This document shows, piece after piece, positions 61,343-64,000 of a DNA stretch of 64,000 nucleotides; the first letter of the stretch is position 1; each line of letters begins with the position of its first letter. Source of the stretch: Alloascoidea africana (lineage: Eukaryota > Ascomycota > Alloascoideomycetes > Alloascoideales > Alloascoideaceae); NCBI GenBank assembly GCA_030581615.1, contig JAKTTT010000001.1, positions 310,001 through 374,000 on the forward strand, in the 5' to 3' direction. The position numbers and the translations under genes were made by a program. The notes beneath the pieces are model-generated. The model saw only the letters and a program-made list of their open reading frames with translations. It searched no databases and was not told the DNA's origin.

Positions 61343-62911
61343 TCAGGACAAAAAATATGGATTCTGCCTTAGCTTTTTATGCACCATTCGTTCCATCAGG
61401 GACTGTCTTCTCTTGACATACTCAATATCCACAGCTGTCCCATACCAATCCCAGTTGCTGTATGCTTCGTTCATATGATAATTTTGCTCTTGGATACAGT
61501 AATAATATTCCTGGTCTGAATTATTGCTGCCGGCAGCCCCTGCCCTTGGAATTACAGTCCTGGAAACAGATGTCAACCTCTGAATGCTTTCATCATAAAC
61601 TTTACCATAATAAATGTCCATCAATATTTGAACAGTTGCTTTCTCCAGGTTTTCACTCATTTTCCTAACATTTGGAAAAATCGTCTTTGTCAATTCTAGA
61701 GTATGAGGACAAGAAAGTTTTGGTTGCTGCTGACGTGTTTGAGACAGCATGGGGCTTGGAGACAAGGAACTTCGATTTGAAGAGCGAGAGGAGCCTTCTG
61801 GTACGTTCTGATTTTGAAGTGACCGAACACATTCCTCTAGAGGGTGGTCTTCGACTGTTCGGACAACCCATGTATTCGTTGGAGCATTGTTGTTGAAGCT
61901 ATCATTGTAAGAGCGGCTTATTTTCTAAAAAGGGGAAAAAAGGGTTAGCAATCTTCGTCCCATATGAAATAGTATTCTTTTTTGATAAATGGCGCTTACC
62001 TTTTTACAAACAAAGAGCATTTTTTTACAACTTTTGCATTGATATGAAAAATTGGCAGGCGTAGCATTCCCGTTATCTGGTTCTTTTGTACTCGTAGTCG
62101 GGGCCTCAGAAAAACTTTCTCCAGAAATGTCGTTTTTTTTCAGGCCAGTAGCTCTCATTTGTCGAAGAAGAACGTTATGCTTAGCAGTATAGTAAAGCCA
62201 CATTGCATATTTTGCTTCCTGATACGTCCGAAAGTAGTTGCCCGGAGATATCTGATAATTTTCTAGGCACATTTGAAACCAAACCCTCGTAGGACAAGCC
62301 ACCAAGCCGGAAGGCTCCCAGGCCGATAGATCATAAGGGTTGACTACTTTGGTCTCTGCTATCCGAAGTCCTCTTCTGGCTCTATCTGCGAAAGTCCTTC
62401 TAATTGGTTCAGGTGGAAGTATAGTAGGTGTAGATCTACTTCTCACGGCATGTGGATGTGGTGGTGGTGGGGGTTGCAGAGCTTGATCAGCCTGAATTGG
62501 TAATTCGCCAGTTTCCATGGAATAAACATTTTCGCGAAAACGGTCAAATGCGCTGGTGGTAGTGCCGTCTAGGATGAAATCATGCGCAGGAGGATAATTT
62601 GGCGCAAGCTCGCCTCCATCCCAACTATTATTGCTGGTAAAATTGCTAACATTGCTGTAAGCCTCTGAGGAGGCGATATCTTGGGAGCTCTGAGCAATTG
62701 GCTCAAAGTATTCAAGGCCAATTGGATTCCGAGGCTGGTGAAATGGAGATCCAGAGGAGCTGTGATACGATATGGTGCTCTGGGGAGAGTCTGTAGAACT
62801 GCTATAATCCGAGGCTAAGGAATGATAATGCAGCACGTTGAAGGTGCCCATATCGTCATCAGCATACTGTTGGGATTGTTCTTGGTTTGGATTGTAATTG
62901 TAATAGGCCAT
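61343..62911 (-). CDS. Family gene E: putative zinc-binding regulator, 2 exons
   Basis: Exons 62911-62000 and 61924-61343 with a 75-base intron (GTAAGC donor, TGCTAAC branch, TTTTTAG acceptor, phase 0) give about 497 residues. The intron position equals that of genes A and B. The start is MAYYNYNPNQ, six residues inside the open frame. The N-terminus is Ser/Asn/Pro-rich. W211 begins WFQMCL, then EAKYAMWLYYTAKHN and NFSYQC with C292 and C295. Exon 2 opens KISRSYND..NNNAP, very like gene A, then TWVVRTVEDH with H331 and C336. The C-terminal block starts SCPHTLELTKTI and has VQILMDIYYGKVYDES, with an insertion before KRRQSLMERMVHKKLR. It is closest to gene A. Regulator function is inferred from the zinc-binding block. 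Confidence 0.9.
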
Positions 62912-63024
62912 GAAAGTCAAAGAGAACAAATAGATATTTGCTCAATTGGAAGTTTGTATTGGAGGTTTGTTTTTCTACCTTTTAGGCAGTCTTTTTTGTT
63001 TTGAATTTTCAGAGGATCGTGAAC

Positions 63025-63031
63025 CTTTATA
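63025..63031 (-). promoter_or_regulatory. TATA box of gene E
   Basis: TATAAAG on the minus strand about 114 bp before the ATG at 62911. Confidence 0.55.
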
Positions 63032-63134
63032 TTATTAGGGATATGCTGATGCAACCCGACGAGAGCGGAAGGTGGCTCACCCAAGTAGCCTCATTCGTCC
63101 CTTGGTGCGTTCAAAAGGCATGAGCTCAGACTAT

Positions 63135-63497
63135 TTAATCGATTAAAGCTGGCAGTTGCCCAGTCCATTGCAAGAGTGTTTCTATGCAAGGAAACTTAAC
63201 TGTTGTTCTTCGATCATGCATACTTCGCCTAGTTGTGGCCATTTTAATTAGCCCCATTATGTATTGGATGTCTTGTACTAAATGCGTGGGTCTCACCTTA
63301 GAGAATAAAGAAACCCAAGGGAATGGGGGGGAAACAACCTGTAGTGGAGAATGATTGTTTTTCCTCTGCCCAAATTGTTTTGCATAGTTTAAAGTCAATT
63401 CTTCGTCTATTTTCAAATACGATGTAAATTTCGTGTCGTAATTTGTTCCGACCAGCTGAGAAGGGCAGGATTCAACGCTCTTAGACACCTGTTCCAT
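63135..63497 (-). CDS. Hypothetical ORF upstream of gene E
   Basis: About 120 codons from the ATG of MEQVSKSVESCPSQ. It contains TKFTSYLKIDEELTLNYAKQ and, later, an AAG|GTGAGA site that could be a splice donor, so the 3' part may not be coding. I recognise no family. It may be a small gene, a remnant or chance. Confidence 0.25.
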   Translation of the reverse strand: MEQVSKSVESCPSQLVGTNYDTKFTSYLKIDEELTLNYAKQFGQRKNNHSPLQVVSPPFPWVSLFSKVRPTHLVQDIQYIMGLIKMATTRRSMHDRRTTVKFPCIETLLQWTGQLPALID

Positions 63498-63515
63498 CCT
63501 CGGGTATGATGACAA

Positions 63516-64000
63516 TACGAATAATTCATCACCATCTCAAGGCTTTAGAATAAATAGAAGGTTTCTTTTAGCTATCTAAGACAATTATTATTTCCAACTG
63601 CTCGAATCGACACCCTATTTTTTGTTCCAAATGGAAAAAAAAAGTTCTATAATTATGGAGTGACCTGGCTTCAATCTAACCACCTGTTTTCATGAGTCTG
63701 ATATAAAACGACGAATTTACGATAGTGATTATTCTTTGGTGGGCTAGATAAGGGGTTAATGACTCAAACTTTGAGGAGGCTGTCCATCTGGTTACCGCAG
63801 CCTTCTACGAAAAGAGAATAACCAAACACTCATTTTCCAACGGCAGTTCACCGTTCGCTGGATCATTCATCGTCGGCAGCTTCATTGCCGTGCGCATGAG
63901 CAGGGAGGCCAAGCAGGAACAACTCTACGTATTAGGCAGTCAGTCGTCTCTCGGCTGTTGATTATGGGAATATATTATTCAAATATTTTAGAGTCTGTGC
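63516..64000. other. Right end of the window
   Basis: I see no supported gene. The stretch near 63790-63950 is GC-richer than its surroundings. Confidence 0.5.

Noticed and set aside
271-62911. Family genes as active MULE transposases
   Set aside because: No DDE catalytic domain, no terminal inverted repeats flanking the genes, and intact regulator-like N-termini with individual promoters.
1-64000. CRISPR arrays, rRNA genes, plasmid or bacterial operon features
   Set aside because: No spaced direct repeats of the CRISPR type, no rRNA-like sequence and no bacterial ribosome-binding organisation; the splice and tRNA evidence is fungal.

Overview
The window looks like nuclear DNA of an ascomycete fungus. 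The evidence is short introns with fungal splice signals (donors such as GTATGT, GTAAGC, GTGAGT, GTTAGT; CTAAC-type branch points; mostly TAG acceptors), an intronless tRNA-Val(AAC) close to the budding-yeast gene, and homologues of fungal COQ11, DSD1, a Bul/Spo23-type arrestin and an RRM-plus-YTH protein. A decayed Fot1/pogo element fits too. Gene density is low: about eleven convincing protein genes in 64 kb, with unbroken intergenic stretches of 5 to 13 kb. I cannot name the species.

The dominant feature is a family of five dispersed paralogues, called A to E here: A 271-2772 (-), B 15659-17525 (-), C 26288-27391 (-), D 45464-46597 (+), E 61343-62911 (-). Each has a low-complexity N-terminus rich in Ser, Gln, Asn, Pro and His. 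Next comes a block starting with WFQ.CL and running through AKF.MWLY.TA. A zinc-binding-like segment follows (C-x2-C, then a W[VY][IV] strand and H-x4-C), then a second conserved block with C[PA]H near its start and, in most members, ILMDIYYG and a closing basic helix. The first two blocks resemble the FAR1 / WRKY-GCM1 DNA-binding fold of MULE-derived transcription factors such as Aft1/Rcs1. That link is my inference from pattern, not a search. A, B and E share a phase-0 intron just after the CxxC knuckle; C and D lack it and form a second subgroup. All five have a TATA box 105-180 bp before the start codon. A, B and C sit below very long gene-free regions (12.9, 8.1 and up to 5 kb).

Layout: 0-2.8 kb gene A; 2.8-15.6 kb gene-free, with short tandem repeats and a GC-rich island near 5.8-6.55 kb; 15.6-17.7 kb gene B; 17.7-26.3 kb AT-rich, with one possible small two-exon gene near 21.5-22.0 kb; 26.3-27.4 kb gene C; 32.4-34.5 kb arrestin; 36.0-37.1 kb an internally deleted Fot1-like element with perfect 33-bp inverted ends; 37.7 kb tRNA-Val; 38.6-39.3 kb an old gag-like fossil; 39.6-40.9 kb DSD1; 41.4-42.3 kb a bZIP factor with an unresolved N-terminus; 45.5-46.6 kb gene D; 48.0-49.1 kb COQ11 (four exons); 49.5-52.1 kb the RRM/YTH m6A-reader-like gene; 52.1-61.3 kb gene-poor with scattered exon-like fragments; 61.3-62.9 kb gene E.

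The housekeeping genes are unrelated in function. They appear interspersed among the five regulator-like paralogues, which I regard as the most interesting system here: a lineage-specific, probably nuclear, zinc-binding family whose C-terminal block I do not recognise.
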